Shown: in pieces, positions 26,043 through 34,522 of the stretch
How the letters are laid out: each line of letters starts with the position of its first letter
Position numbering within the stretch: the first letter of the stretch is position 1
Assembly: GCA_028278665.1 (NCBI GenBank)
Contig: JAQAJI010000005.1
Coordinates: forward strand, 46,075 to 83,522
Direction of reading: 5' to 3'
Source: Candidatus Rariloculus versatilis
GTDB lineage: Bacteria > Pseudomonadota > Gammaproteobacteria > Steroidobacterales > Rariloculaceae
DNA length: 37,448 nt
Made by a program: the position numbers and the translations under genes
The notes under the pieces: model-generated
What the model saw: only the letters and a program-made list of their open reading frames with translations
The model's database searches: none
Told to the model about the DNA's origin: nothing

Positions 26043-27344
26043 ATGCTGGACCCGAGGCTACTCAGGAACGATCCCGACGCGGTTGCCAGGAACCTGGCGA
26101 GGCGCGGATACGTCTTCGATCGCGGCGGGTTTCTCAAGCTCGACGCTGAGCGCAAGCGCCTGCAGGTCGAGGTCGAGTCGCTGCGCCAGCAACGCAACAC
26201 GCGGTCCAAGGCGATCGGTGCGGCCAGGGCCGCGGGCGAGGACATCGACGCGTTGCGCAAGGAGGTCGGCGCGCTCGGCGACAAGCTGGCCAAGGCCGAA
26301 GCCAGCCTCAATGCCGTAGGCGGCACGCTCGACGAGGTCATGCGGGGGCTGCCGAACCTGCTTGCAGACGACGTTCCCGACGGCGTCGACGAGTCGGCGA
26401 ACCTCGAGATTCGGCGCTGGGGCGAGCCTCCCGAGTTCGATTTCGAACCCAAGGACCATGCCGATCTCGGCGCCGCACTCGGCATGCTCGACCTCGAGTC
26501 GGCGGCGAAGCTCGCCGGCAGCCGCTTCGTCGTGCTGCACGGCGACCTGGCCCGACTGCACCGCGCGCTGATCCAGTTCATGCTCGACGTGCATACGACC
26601 GAACACGGCTACGCCGAGACCTACGTGCCGTACCTCGCCAACAAAGACGCGCTCTTCGGTACCGGCCAACTGCCGAAGTTCGAGGAGGACCTGTTCGCGG
26701 TCTCCGGCGACAGCCGATACTTTCTGATCCCGACGGCCGAGGTGCCGCTGACCAACCTCGTGCGAGAGTCCATCGTCGAGGCTGACAGGCTGCCGATCAG
26801 GCTCACCGCGCATACGCCGTGTTTTCGCTCGGAAGCCGGCTCCTACGGCAAGGACATGCGTGGCATGTTCCGCCACCACCAGTTCGAGAAGGTCGAACTC
26901 GTGCACATCGTCAGGCCCGAGGATTCCCGGGCGGCGCACGAGGAACTCACCGGCAATGCAGAAGTGATCCTCAAACGGCTCGGGCTCGCCTACCGCGTGG
27001 TCACGCTTTGTGCGGGAGACACTGGTGCGGCCGCCGCCAAGACCTACGATCTCGAAGTCTGGCTGCCGGGCCAGAACCGCTACCGGGAGATCTCATCCTG
27101 CAGCAACTTCGAGGCGTATCAGGCGCGGCGGATGCGGGCGCGCTGGCGCAACCCTGAGACGGGGAGGCCGGAGCCCCTGCATACGCTCAATGGTTCGGGT
27201 GTCGCGGCCGGACGCGCGCTGATCGCTGTGATCGAGAACTACCAGCAGGCGGACGGGGCGATCGCGATTCCCGAGGTGCTCAGGCCGTACATGGGGGGTT
27301 GCGAGGCGATCGTGAATGAGCCGAGGATGCGTGAGACTCGGTAA
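26043..27344 (+). CDS. serS: Seryl-tRNA synthetase
   Basis: Class II synthetase charging tRNA-Ser. The 433 residues (E. coli 430) have the N-terminal antiparallel coiled coil that grips the tRNA variable arm (about 28-100, [29 protein letters not shown]). The catalytic core follows, with motif 2 [27 protein letters not shown] (about 260-286) and motif 3 [36 protein letters not shown] (about 383-418). The [14 protein letters not shown] serine-binding loop is intact. It begins 43 bases after the VanZ-like gene and converges with an acyl-CoA ligase gene 8 bases beyond its stop. Confidence 0.98.
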   Translation: MLDPRLLRNDPDAVARNLARRGYVFDRGGFLKLDAERKRLQVEVESLRQQRNTRSKAIGAARAAGEDIDALRKEVGALGDKLAKAEASLNAVGGTLDEVMRGLPNLLADDVPDGVDESANLEIRRWGEPPEFDFEPKDHADLGAALGMLDLESAAKLAGSRFVVLHGDLARLHRALIQFMLDVHTTEHGYAETYVPYLANKDALFGTGQLPKFEEDLFAVSGDSRYFLIPTAEVPLTNLVRESIVEADRLPIRLTAHTPCFRSEAGSYGKDMRGMFRHHQFEKVELVHIVRPEDSRAAHEELTGNAEVILKRLGLAYRVVTLCAGDTGAAAAKTYDLEVWLPGQNRYREISSCSNFEAYQARRMRARWRNPETGRPEPLHTLNGSGVAAGRALIAVIENYQQADGAIAIPEVLRPYMGGCEAIVNEPRMRETR

Positions 27345-27352
27345 TATCGCAC

Positions 27353-28870
27353 CTACTGGACCAACCCCCGCCTGTAGAGCTTGCCGTTCGGGCCGCGCGG
27401 CAACGTGTTCGCGTACTCGATGTTGTGCGGCAGCTTCGCCGCCGCGAGCCTGTCGGCTAGCCATGCAAGCAGGTCGGCCGTAAGCGCGCTGCTTGGTTCG
27501 GCGCTCGCCGCCGGCTCGACGATGGCCTTCGGAACCTGACCGAGCAGCTCGTGCGGGGCGCCGATAACCGCGCAGTCGGCGACTGCCGGGTGCTCCACGA
27601 GAACCTGCTCGATTTCCGCCGGGTAGATGTTCATGCCGGACGAGATGATCAGGTCGGTCCGGCGGTCGCACAGGAACAGAAAACCTTCCTCGTTCATGTA
27701 GCCCAGGTCTCCGACGGTAATAAACTCGCCGCGGTGACAGGCGCGAGTCGCTTCGGGGTCGTTACGGTACTCGAAGCGGTCACCGGTAAACCGGGTCATG
27801 TAGACTGCGCCGACTTCGCCGGGTGGCAGCGGTTCGCCTGCATCGTTCAAGATGCGAAGTTCCGAACCCGGGATCGGTCGGCCGACCGTACCGGGATACC
27901 GGAGCCACTCCTTGCTGCTTGCGAAAGTGCCCTGGCATTCCGTGGCGCTGTAGCCTTCCCAGATGATCGGTCCCCACCAATCGATCATCTTGCGCTTGAT
28001 GCCCGGCGGACAGGGTGCGCCCCCGTGCGCCACAAACTTCAGCGAGTCGGTCGAGAAGCGAGCCCGTGTTGCCTCCGGGAGCTTCAGCAGTCGAATGAAC
28101 ATCGACGGGACCATGAAGCTTGTCGTGACGCCATGAGTTTCGATGAGATCGAGACACTGTCTGGGGTCCCAGCGCTCGACGAGAACGAGCGCATGCCCCA
28201 TGTGCAGCGCGCTCACGGCGCGTTCCAGCGGCGCCGCGTAATAGAGCATCGAATTGCACAGATGCACATTGTCAGCGCTCGGGTCGATCCCCGCGGGCCG
28301 GTGGAACTCCATGACCTTCCGTCGTGCTGCCTGTGCGCGGTCGCGCTGCAGCAGCACGGCCTTGGGCTTGCCAGTGGTCGCGGACGTGTAATGCATCGCG
28401 CGGCCCATGAAACGATGATTCGGAGGTTCGGCGGCGTGGCCGGCGACGAATTCGCTCAGCGGCACGCAGCCCGGCGCGTCGCCGATGCCGACCAGTAGCG
28501 TTCCCGGACTCTTGTGGGCGGTCAGGTCGGCGAGTCGCGATGCGGGCAGGCGTTCGTGGACGAATATCGCTTTTGCGCCCGAATCGTCGAGGATGAAGTC
28601 CCGTTCCTGTTTGGCGAGATGCCAGTTCACCGGAACGACGTTGAGCCCTGCCCGGAGGCCGGCGAGATACACGGCAAGGTACTCCGCGCAGTTCGGCGAA
28701 ACGATCGCGATGGCGTCGCCGGGCTCGATCCCGGCGGTTGCGAGTGCTCGTGCCGTCCGATCGATCAGCGCGACGAGCTGACCGCGCGTGAAGCAGCGTC
28801 CGCTCGCCTCGCGGATCGCGATGCGGTTCGGGGCGCGCAGCGCGAAACGCCTGAAGCTCGGTTCCGTCAT
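27353..28870 (-). CDS. AMP-dependent acyl-CoA synthetase/ligase
   Basis: Adenylate-forming enzyme that activates a carboxylic acid as acyl-AMP, then usually as acyl-CoA. With ATG 28870 it has 505 residues. Core motifs: P-loop YTSATTGKPK (161-170; Ala replaces the more usual Gly of TSGTTG), aromatic/Thr motif WEGYSATECQGTF (about 277-289), ITVGDLGYMNEEGFLFLCDRRTDLIISSGMNIYPAEIE hinge region (about 390-428) and the catalytic Lys near the end (Lys497, PNGKLYRR). Substrate cannot be told. A longer frame starts at ATG 28978, overlapping the start of the divergent hydrolase gene; 28870 fits the family N-terminus better and leaves room for a promoter. It may supply acyl groups to the neighbouring peptide locus, or be unrelated. 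Confidence 0.9.
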   Translation of the reverse strand: MTEPSFRRFALRAPNRIAIREASGRCFTRGQLVALIDRTARALATAGIEPGDAIAIVSPNCAEYLAVYLAGLRAGLNVVPVNWHLAKQERDFILDDSGAKAIFVHERLPASRLADLTAHKSPGTLLVGIGDAPGCVPLSEFVAGHAAEPPNHRFMGRAMHYTSATTGKPKAVLLQRDRAQAARRKVMEFHRPAGIDPSADNVHLCNSMLYYAAPLERAVSALHMGHALVLVERWDPRQCLDLIETHGVTTSFMVPSMFIRLLKLPEATRARFSTDSLKFVAHGGAPCPPGIKRKMIDWWGPIIWEGYSATECQGTFASSKEWLRYPGTVGRPIPGSELRILNDAGEPLPPGEVGAVYMTRFTGDRFEYRNDPEATRACHRGEFITVGDLGYMNEEGFLFLCDRRTDLIISSGMNIYPAEIEQVLVEHPAVADCAVIGAPHELLGQVPKAIVEPAASAEPSSALTADLLAWLADRLAAAKLPHNIEYANTLPRGPNGKLYRRGLVQ

Positions 28871-28976
28871 GGGGATATTGGGCCGGATCGGACGGCGGGG
28901 ATCGAGTCCGCAAACTTGCGAATCCGTTCGGAAATGCGGATTGACCTGAACGTACGCGCTGCTTTGTCCTGTGGTC

Positions 28977-30455
28977 ATGAATTCGGCAGTCGATGTGAGC
29001 GAATTCGTCGAGCGCGGGTACCTGCAAGCGCGGCTCGATGAAATCGTGGAAGGGCGGGCTTCGGGCCGGATCGAGGTCGGCGTGGTTCATGGCGGTGTGT
29101 CCCGTGTCGCGCGGGTCGCGCACAGCGCCGCAAGCCGCATGCCCGGAGCATTCAACGCGGGGTGTATCACAAAGCTGCTTGTGGCCGAGCTATTGCGCCA
29201 GGCAGTGGCGACAGGCCGCGTCGAGCTTGACGGTTCCGTTGCGGAGTATTTGCGCGGCGCAACCGCGCATGCCCGCAAGGTGTATTCGCGCATCACGCTT
29301 CGGCAGCTGCTCGATCACACCCACGGACTCGACGATTCGGCGCTCGGCGACGCGCCGCGCCTGAGTAACGGGCGAATCGATGCGCCACTGCTAACACGCC
29401 GGCTCATTGCCGCCGAGCGGCTGTTCGCGTCCGGAACGCTGTACAGCTACTCGAGTGCGGGTGCGTGGCTCATCGCTGCGGTACTCGAACGAATGGCCGG
29501 CGTGAGTTGGCAAGTGCTGCTCCGGGAGCGGTTGTTCGCGCCGCTGCAACTGAGCGCCGCGCATGGCGAGTCGCTCGCCGCGGCGGGCGCCGGAGCGCGC
29601 CTGTGTCCAGCCATCGGCAGGGAGTTGACCGTGACCGTCACGGATCTGCTCAGGTTTCTCGATCACGTCATGACACAGGAATCCAATGTCTGGCCGGACG
29701 GCGCCTCGGGTCCGGAGCATGACGCCGACATTGGCGCCAAGGAACGCGGCAGCACGGGATTCGATTCCCGGCGCGATGGCGCTCGCCCGGGCACGTCGGA
29801 CCGCGGCGGTTCTTCCGCAGGCGCTTCCATGGGCCGCGATCCTCACGGAATCGTCCGGCTTCCCGGTTACAGTCCGTTTGAACGCGGCATCCATCGGGGA
29901 TGGAAGTCGTATGGTGAGCACTGGTTCGGTCATCATTCCACCTGGCCCGGAGCGTCGATACTCGTGCGCATTCGCCCGCGGTTCGGCACGGTGCTTGTGG
30001 TCGCCTCGCAGCAACAGCCGGCGCTCCTTATCGCCGCGCGCCTGTTCGGCCGTCGGCTGCCGGAGGTTTCCGGGCTGAAGCTGCCGAGACGGTTGACCGT
30101 CGAGGAGATTGAGTGCATGGATCTGAGGCGGCATGCGGGGATCTATGCGACTGCAGCCGAGACGATACGTATTCGCGTGAGCGCGGGTAGCCTTTGGCTG
30201 GACGCACGGCCCCGTTCAGCGGCTGGCCGAGTATCGCCGGAGCGAGTCCGTTCGCGGCGCAACAACGCCGCGGTGCCGGAGCAGGGCTTCGGCACGCGTT
30301 TGCAGCCGGCCGCCGCCGGTGTCTTCCTGCCGGAGCCCGGTGCCGCGGACACCTTTCCGTTCGTCCAGTTCATCGAGCGCAACGGCGGTACGGAAAGCTG
30401 GCTGTGGAACGGCCGATGCGTCATTCCAAGATGCCGTTCAACGCCGCCGGCTTGA
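28977..30455 (+). CDS. Beta-lactamase-fold protein with Cys in place of catalytic Ser (copy 1)
   Basis: A 492-residue protein of the class C beta-lactamase/serine hydrolase family, with no signal peptide visible, so probably cytoplasmic. The usual SxxK motif is FNAGCITK: Cys63 (codon TGT) stands in the serine position and Lys66 is kept. Further family marks are RITLRQLLDHTHGLDD (about 102-117), SGTLYSYSSAGAWLIAAVLERMAG (the YxN motif reads YSS), and WFGHHSTWPGASILVRIRP in place of HxG/KTG. A C-terminal beta domain (about 380-492) resembles that of similar hydrolases. The other copy at 32177 has the same Ser-to-Cys change. ATG 28977 is preferred over GTG 28971; no clear ribosome binding site. 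It is divergent from the acyl-CoA ligase and convergent with the HlyD gene. Confidence 0.85.
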   Translation: MNSAVDVSEFVERGYLQARLDEIVEGRASGRIEVGVVHGGVSRVARVAHSAASRMPGAFNAGCITKLLVAELLRQAVATGRVELDGSVAEYLRGATAHARKVYSRITLRQLLDHTHGLDDSALGDAPRLSNGRIDAPLLTRRLIAAERLFASGTLYSYSSAGAWLIAAVLERMAGVSWQVLLRERLFAPLQLSAAHGESLAAAGAGARLCPAIGRELTVTVTDLLRFLDHVMTQESNVWPDGASGPEHDADIGAKERGSTGFDSRRDGARPGTSDRGGSSAGASMGRDPHGIVRLPGYSPFERGIHRGWKSYGEHWFGHHSTWPGASILVRIRPRFGTVLVVASQQQPALLIAARLFGRRLPEVSGLKLPRRLTVEEIECMDLRRHAGIYATAAETIRIRVSAGSLWLDARPRSAAGRVSPERVRSRRNNAAVPEQGFGTRLQPAAAGVFLPEPGAADTFPFVQFIERNGGTESWLWNGRCVIPRCRSTPPA

Positions 30456-30722
30456 CGGCCGCGAAGCCGGCGCCTGGGATCCTGCGCCACAGAAACTCAC
30501 GGCTGCAGATTTGCGCTCATCCGCCCCGTCGTGCGAACGGTTTCATCAAGTGTGGCTCGCTATTCTTCTCGACCGATCGCAAGATGGGACGGCGATATCG
30601 GATCTTCGCTTTCGCGACATCGTGTCACGGGCTGCCAGATCGCGACCTGCACGGCGACATGGCCTTTCCATCACGGACGTTCAGAATCGTCCTGCCGGAC
30701 AGCCTCCCGGTCGCTTGTCAGA
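30456..30722. other. Gap between hydrolase 1 and HlyD, no confident gene
   Basis: 267 bases between two convergent genes. No terminator-like hairpin or complete gene is seen. One frame across about 30470-30640 contains LTAADLRSSAPSCERFH and DGTAISDLRFRDIVS, faintly like the C-terminus of membrane-bound metal-dependent hydrolases. It has no start of its own and no support beyond this, so at most it is a decayed fragment. Confidence 0.3.
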
Positions 30723-31994
30723 TCAGTGGATCCTGCCGGTCAACGTACGCAGCGGTTCGAGTATCCATTCGTAGAGGCGCCGCGTTTCGCGCAGTAGGTC
30801 CGCTTCGACAAGCATGCCGGCCCTGAGCTCGCGCGGCTCATCATCGATCCGGATCGACTGCTCGTCGAGCCGGACGACGATCTGATACAGCGGTTCCCGA
30901 TTCAAGGCGGGGACCGATGCCTGCAGCGGTGGAAGTTCCCCGGCCGATAGCGGCTTGCGGGATATCGTCGCGACCGTGCCTCGATAGTGACCGAACCTCT
31001 GATAGGGATAGGCCCGGTAACGCAACCAGACTTCATCGCCGGGCGTGACGAAGCCGATGGCGCGGCTCGGGGCATAGAGTTCGGCCCGCAGTTGGGAATC
31101 GACCGGTACGATCGAAACGAGAGGTCTTGCGCCGTCTACTGCTTGTCCGACGCTGCCCATGACGGCGGTCGCGATGCCGTCGGACGGCGCCGCGATCACG
31201 ATGCTGCGTCTTGCGTCATTCTCGGCCATTTCCTGATCGACCATTGCGACGGCGCGCTCGAGTTCGGCGATCCGGATACGGTGTTCGATCGGGAGATGGA
31301 TCAGCTGATTCTGCAGTTCGCCAAGCTCTGCTAACGCTTGCGAGCGCTCGCGCTCAAGGTGTTTCATACGCGAGCGCCGGTCGAGCATTTCACCCCGCTT
31401 GGCTGTAAGGGTTTCGCCCGGAATGAAGCCCTGGCGTTCGAGTCCTGCATGACGAGCGTAAGAATCCTCGGCAAGCTCGACGCGTTCGCGTTCGGCAAGC
31501 AGCAGCTCTGCAAGTTCGTCGAGATCCGATTCGAGCGCTGCGATTCGGCGCTTCAGCGCGGCACTGTCGCTTTCGGCCGAAAGGTCCGTATGCTCGATCT
31601 GTCGCAGGAGGCTGCCGCGACGGATATCAAGCTGGCGCGCCACCGAGTCGTGAATCGGTCCGTGGCTGCGGCTCACGCGCTCGCTCGAAATGACGTAGAG
31701 CACGTCGCCGCTTGCGACGGCGCCCCCTTCCGCGACGCTTCGCTGAACGATAGTTCCAACCTGCGGTGCACGAACCTCCACGATACCCCGCGCCGGCACG
31801 AGTTGGCCGAACAGCGTCTCGTGTTGCGTGTATTCGCCCCAGACGAAGAATCCGACCAGCGCAAGCGTGACAACGAGCACGATACCGCAGTAGATGCCGA
31901 AGGACAGCGGGCGGACCAGGACGATCCTGCCAAGCGTCTCGCGCTCGCGCGCTTCAAGGGCGGTCTGGCGAAACAGGGGTGATGCGGTTTGCAT
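30723..31994 (-). CDS. HlyD/CvaA-type membrane fusion protein for peptide export
   Basis: Periplasmic adaptor that joins a peptide-exporting ABC transporter to an outer-membrane channel. The 423 residues begin LFRQTALEARERETLGRIVLVRP, typical of CvaA-like adaptors. One transmembrane helix follows (34-52, IYCGIVLVVTLALVGFFVW). Then come the lipoyl half-motif GIVEVRAPQVGTIVQRSVAEGGAVASGDVLYVI (about 68-100), a long coiled-coil hairpin (about 130-250) with ERQGFIPGETLTAKRGEML in the turn region, the second lipoyl half and a C-terminal barrel domain ending in LRAGMLVEADLLRETRRLYEWILEPLR. ATG 31994 has GGAG 12 bases upstream; a TTG at 32078 would add 28 unlikely residues. It is on the opposite strand to the peptide and C39 exporter genes, its functional partners. 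Confidence 0.93.
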   Translation of the reverse strand: MQTASPLFRQTALEARERETLGRIVLVRPLSFGIYCGIVLVVTLALVGFFVWGEYTQHETLFGQLVPARGIVEVRAPQVGTIVQRSVAEGGAVASGDVLYVISSERVSRSHGPIHDSVARQLDIRRGSLLRQIEHTDLSAESDSAALKRRIAALESDLDELAELLLAERERVELAEDSYARHAGLERQGFIPGETLTAKRGEMLDRRSRMKHLERERSQALAELGELQNQLIHLPIEHRIRIAELERAVAMVDQEMAENDARRSIVIAAPSDGIATAVMGSVGQAVDGARPLVSIVPVDSQLRAELYAPSRAIGFVTPGDEVWLRYRAYPYQRFGHYRGTVATISRKPLSAGELPPLQASVPALNREPLYQIVVRLDEQSIRIDDEPRELRAGMLVEADLLRETRRLYEWILEPLRTLTGRIH

Positions 31995-32176
31995 TTGACG
32001 ACGAAGCTCCGCGGTTGGAAGTTTGAAGTGCCACGATGGCTGCCATGACGATAGTCCAGGGAACCGGCAATCTTTCAACCGTCGCTTCTTGACGCAATGC
32101 CTGAAAATTCCGATATCCGCCGCGCCGCTGACGCGATGAAATTACGCGACTCAAACGTCCATGATCGGAGCAGCTC

Positions 32177-33523
32177 ATGCAGCATTCTCCCGACGCGGTG
32201 GCGGCCCAAATCGACGCCTTCGTCTCGCAGGTCCGTGCACAAACACAGGTTCCCGGCATAGCGGTTGCGGTAAGCAACCTTCAGCAGCGGATATACATCA
32301 ATGTCGGCGCTACCGCGGCGGGTGGGTCCGTTCGGATGTCGCAACACGCGCTATTCCGGCTCGGTTGCGTTACGAAACTGCTGCTGGCCGCCGTCGTTTT
32401 GGAACTCGTCCGCGAGGGCAAGCTCGACCTTGATGTGCCGATCGGCGAATACCTCCCCGAGTTGCGTGGCACTCCAACTGGCGACTCGGTGCGCGCGCGG
32501 CACCTGCTGTCGCATACGAGCGGGTACCGCGGCGTCAGCATTCACGACGCTGACGGCCGGTCGCTCACTTGGGATCGTTTCGTCGACTACCTTCGCTCGG
32601 CGCCGCAGTTCTTCAAACCGGGGGTCGTATTCAGCTACGAGCACAGCGAAGCGGTGCTGCTCGGACAGATCGTCCGGCGGGTCACGGGTCAGGACTCAAA
32701 TCAACTGATTCGCACGAAGCTGCTTGAGCCGCTCGGCATCTTTGCAGCCGACTGCAGTACGGGTTCATCGAGAGTGACGAGCGCCGGACATCACGATTTC
32801 GACCCAGCAACGCACCGCTTTCGCCCGAGCACGGCTGTACCGGGCATGTCGAAATTCTGGGAACCGTCGTTTGCTCCGATTTCGGTGTCTGCAGCCGATC
32901 TACTCACCCTTGCCGAAGCGCTCGCGAGGCCGAACGGCAGTGCGGCCGGGCCGATCTCCGCGGCAACTCTCGATCTGCTAAAGCTCCGCGCCGTCACACT
33001 GCCGGCCGTTGTCGGTGGCGCCTACGCCGAGCTGCGACCCGTGGCCTTCGGCTGTGGAACGGCGCACCAGCGCGACGGTTGTCTCGGCCACAACGGGCTA
33101 AGCCGCGGTCAGTGCATCGGGCTGCGCTACGATCCGCGATCCAGGCTCGCCGTTGTCGTCGGCCTCAACGCACAACTCCCTCATCTGCGCGATTACATTC
33201 TTACCGTGCTCTGCCAACAGCTGAGCGGACGCATGGCACCGCGTGCATCGCGATCGCTGCCCTTCGAACTTGACGAGCTTGCAGGTTTCTACATCGGTGG
33301 CGGCCGGACGACCGTAACGGCCGAACGGGATGATGACCGGCTGGTGCTCGAAGTCGGGTCGGAAGGGGAAGGCCGCAAGCTCCGGGCCGAACTCATCGCA
33401 GCCGAGAACGAAGAACCGATCCTCGAGTGCCCGATGCCCGAATTCTCGCTTGCCTTCTTCCGCGAGACGCGCGACAACACCATCGGGCTCATGCTTGCAC
33501 TGAGCGCGTACAAGCGGGCTTAG
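32177..33523 (+). CDS. Beta-lactamase-fold protein with Cys in place of catalytic Ser (copy 2)
   Basis: A 448-residue homologue of the protein at 28977, again without a signal peptide. The family motif reads FRLGCVTK: Cys64 (codon TGC) replaces Ser, Lys67 is kept. Next are VRARHLLSHTSGYRG (about 105-119) and GVVFSYEHSEAVLLGQIV, where the YxN motif reads YEH. The third motif reads CLGHNGLSRGQCIGL, in place of HxG/KTG. A C-terminal beta domain (about 365-448, ELDELAGFYIGGGRTTVTAERDDDRLVLEV) follows. Start 32177 is supported by CGGAG 7 bases upstream. It is divergent from the HlyD gene (182-base gap) and lies 213 bases upstream of the putative peptide precursor on the same strand. Possible roles are peptide ligation, acyl transfer or hydrolysis; none is shown. 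Confidence 0.87.
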   Translation: MQHSPDAVAAQIDAFVSQVRAQTQVPGIAVAVSNLQQRIYINVGATAAGGSVRMSQHALFRLGCVTKLLLAAVVLELVREGKLDLDVPIGEYLPELRGTPTGDSVRARHLLSHTSGYRGVSIHDADGRSLTWDRFVDYLRSAPQFFKPGVVFSYEHSEAVLLGQIVRRVTGQDSNQLIRTKLLEPLGIFAADCSTGSSRVTSAGHHDFDPATHRFRPSTAVPGMSKFWEPSFAPISVSAADLLTLAEALARPNGSAAGPISAATLDLLKLRAVTLPAVVGGAYAELRPVAFGCGTAHQRDGCLGHNGLSRGQCIGLRYDPRSRLAVVVGLNAQLPHLRDYILTVLCQQLSGRMAPRASRSLPFELDELAGFYIGGGRTTVTAERDDDRLVLEVGSEGEGRKLRAELIAAENEEPILECPMPEFSLAFFRETRDNTIGLMLALSAYKRA

Positions 33524-33736
33524 CCCCAGGTTGTGGCCGTGCATGGGTGACAGGCTTTTGCTGTTCCCGGCGCTCAGGCGCGACACTGGGATGTTGCTGG
33601 CCGCAATTTTCATCGTACCCAAATTTACTCGAAACGCCCCGATTCAGGTGTGGGATCGTTGGTCAAGGATCGCTAACGTGCTCATGTCGCCTGACGCGAC
33701 AAACGACGGAACGTGAAAACACATTGGAGGTGGACT
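33524..33736 (+). other. 213-base gap ahead of the peptide precursor gene
   Basis: Probably holds the promoter of the precursor gene or is simply the leader of a transcript from the hydrolase gene. I see no promoter I would defend. A 57-codon frame (33543-33716) has no ribosome binding site and is not called. Confidence 0.3.
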
Positions 33737-34033
33737 ATGTACTCGGTTGAAATGAGCCCTTCGGTCAGTGCATCGGCGGTTGCCATGGAGTTGCCGGCTC
33801 CGGGCGCGATGCGCGAGCTCTCGGCGGCGGAGTTGCTGCTCGTGAGCGGTGCATGGATTTGGGGTGAGTTCGGCGGCGCAGTGTTCGCAGGGGCGGTTAC
33901 CGGTGGAATGGTCGGGGCTATGGTCGGAGGCGCCGGTGTGGTTCCGGGCGCTCTCGGTGGGGCGCTTATCGGGGGTGCGGGCTACGCTGCCCTGTACGCC
34001 TGGAACGGGCTGATCAGTTTTCTGTCCTGCTGA
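33737..34033 (+). CDS. Putative bacteriocin/microcin precursor with double-glycine-type leader
   Basis: A 98-residue secreted-peptide candidate. Residues 1-39 form a leader whose end, MRELSAAELLLVSGA (25-39), is the pattern cut by C39 peptidases (hydrophobic positions plus G-A instead of G-G). The predicted 59-residue core begins WIWGEFGGAV and is a glycine/alanine-zipper of the kind seen in pore-forming class II bacteriocins and colicin V (GGMVGAMVGGAG, PGALGGALIGGAG), ending NGLISFLSC with the only Cys of the peptide at the very C-terminus. Start 33737 is fixed by a near-perfect GGAGGT 5 bases upstream. The first 24 leader residues are unusually long for a GG leader. A C39 exporter and HlyD adaptor in the same region support the call. 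Antimicrobial activity itself is inference; signalling is an alternative. Confidence 0.8.
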   Translation: MYSVEMSPSVSASAVAMELPAPGAMRELSAAELLLVSGAWIWGEFGGAVFAGAVTGGMVGAMVGGAGVVPGALGGALIGGAGYAALYAWNGLISFLSC

Positions 34034-34091
34034 GTGCCCTTACATGGCGCTAGCGCGCGATTCGATTTCAATGGAGGCAGAGGAAAACGAC

Positions 34092-34289
34092 ATGAAGAAA
34101 ATCGATTGGGACGCGATGTACCCGCTTCTCAGCGCGGTATTTACTCTCACCATCATCGCACAGGCGGCCGACTTTGACTTGTTCGAACAAATCATGTTGG
34201 CGCTCGGTTTCGGTGGCATGGTCGGGACGCTCATGCGCTACAGCAGGATCGAGGCCCGTCGCCACTCAGGGGATCGTCCGGATGCCTAG
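34092..34289 (+). CDS. Small membrane protein, candidate immunity protein
   Basis: A 65-residue protein starting 58 bases after the precursor gene. It has two hydrophobic segments (about 9-25, MYPLLSAVFTLTIIAQA, and 29-46, FEQIMLALGFGGMVGTLM), followed by a basic C-terminal tail (RYSRIEARRHSGDRPDA). Start 34092 has AGAGGA 7 bases upstream; ATGs at 34044 and 34071 are less well placed. Size, topology and place between the precursor and a strong terminator match immunity proteins of class II bacteriocins, but the sequence matches no family I know. It could also be a second, leaderless peptide. Confidence 0.65.
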   Translation: MKKIDWDAMYPLLSAVFTLTIIAQAADFDLFEQIMLALGFGGMVGTLMRYSRIEARRHSGDRPDA

Positions 34290-34330
34290 CGCCTGGCCGG
34301 CATGTCGCCTTTGACGCGCATTAACCACAA

Positions 34331-34377
34331 GGGAGCCGGAACGCAAGATCGGATTCTCGTTCCGGTTCCCGTTTTTC
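34331..34377 (+). terminator. Strong Rho-independent terminator of the peptide operon
   Basis: 13-bp stem GGGAGCCGGAACG (34331-34343) / CGTTCCGGTTCCC (34358-34370) with one G-T pair and a 14-base loop, followed by GTTTTTCT. It lies 42 bases after the candidate immunity gene and separates the peptide unit from the downstream genes. Confidence 0.85.
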
Positions 34378-34522
34378 TCCGCACGCGACCACCAAAGTTG
34401 CCAGTCAGCAGCGGCAACACCATTGAGCGTCAGTATGGACCGAAGGCGATCGTTGGGGAATTGGAAGCCCAGGCCAGCCAATGGGTGGTATGCTCACGAG
34501 TTGCCTCCGACAGGGGACAGCC

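Noticed and set aside
27353-28870. TSATTG instead of TSGTTG in the ligase P-loop as an inactivating change
   Set aside because: Ala at this position is, as far as I recall, found in other acyl-CoA ligases; all other catalytic motifs including the C-terminal Lys are present.
28868-28978. ATG at 28978 as start of the acyl-CoA ligase
   Set aside because: It would overlap the start codon of the divergent hydrolase gene and add 36 residues without family resemblance; ATG 28870 begins just before the conserved N-terminus.
30456-30722. Faint similarity to the end of a metal-dependent hydrolase (SDLRFRD stretch)
   Set aside because: Only a short motif in one frame, with no start and no upstream domain; too weak to call a pseudogene.
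33543-33716. 57-codon frame before the peptide precursor, as a possible second peptide
   Set aside because: No ribosome binding site, no GG-type leader pattern and no membrane-active core. Likely chance.
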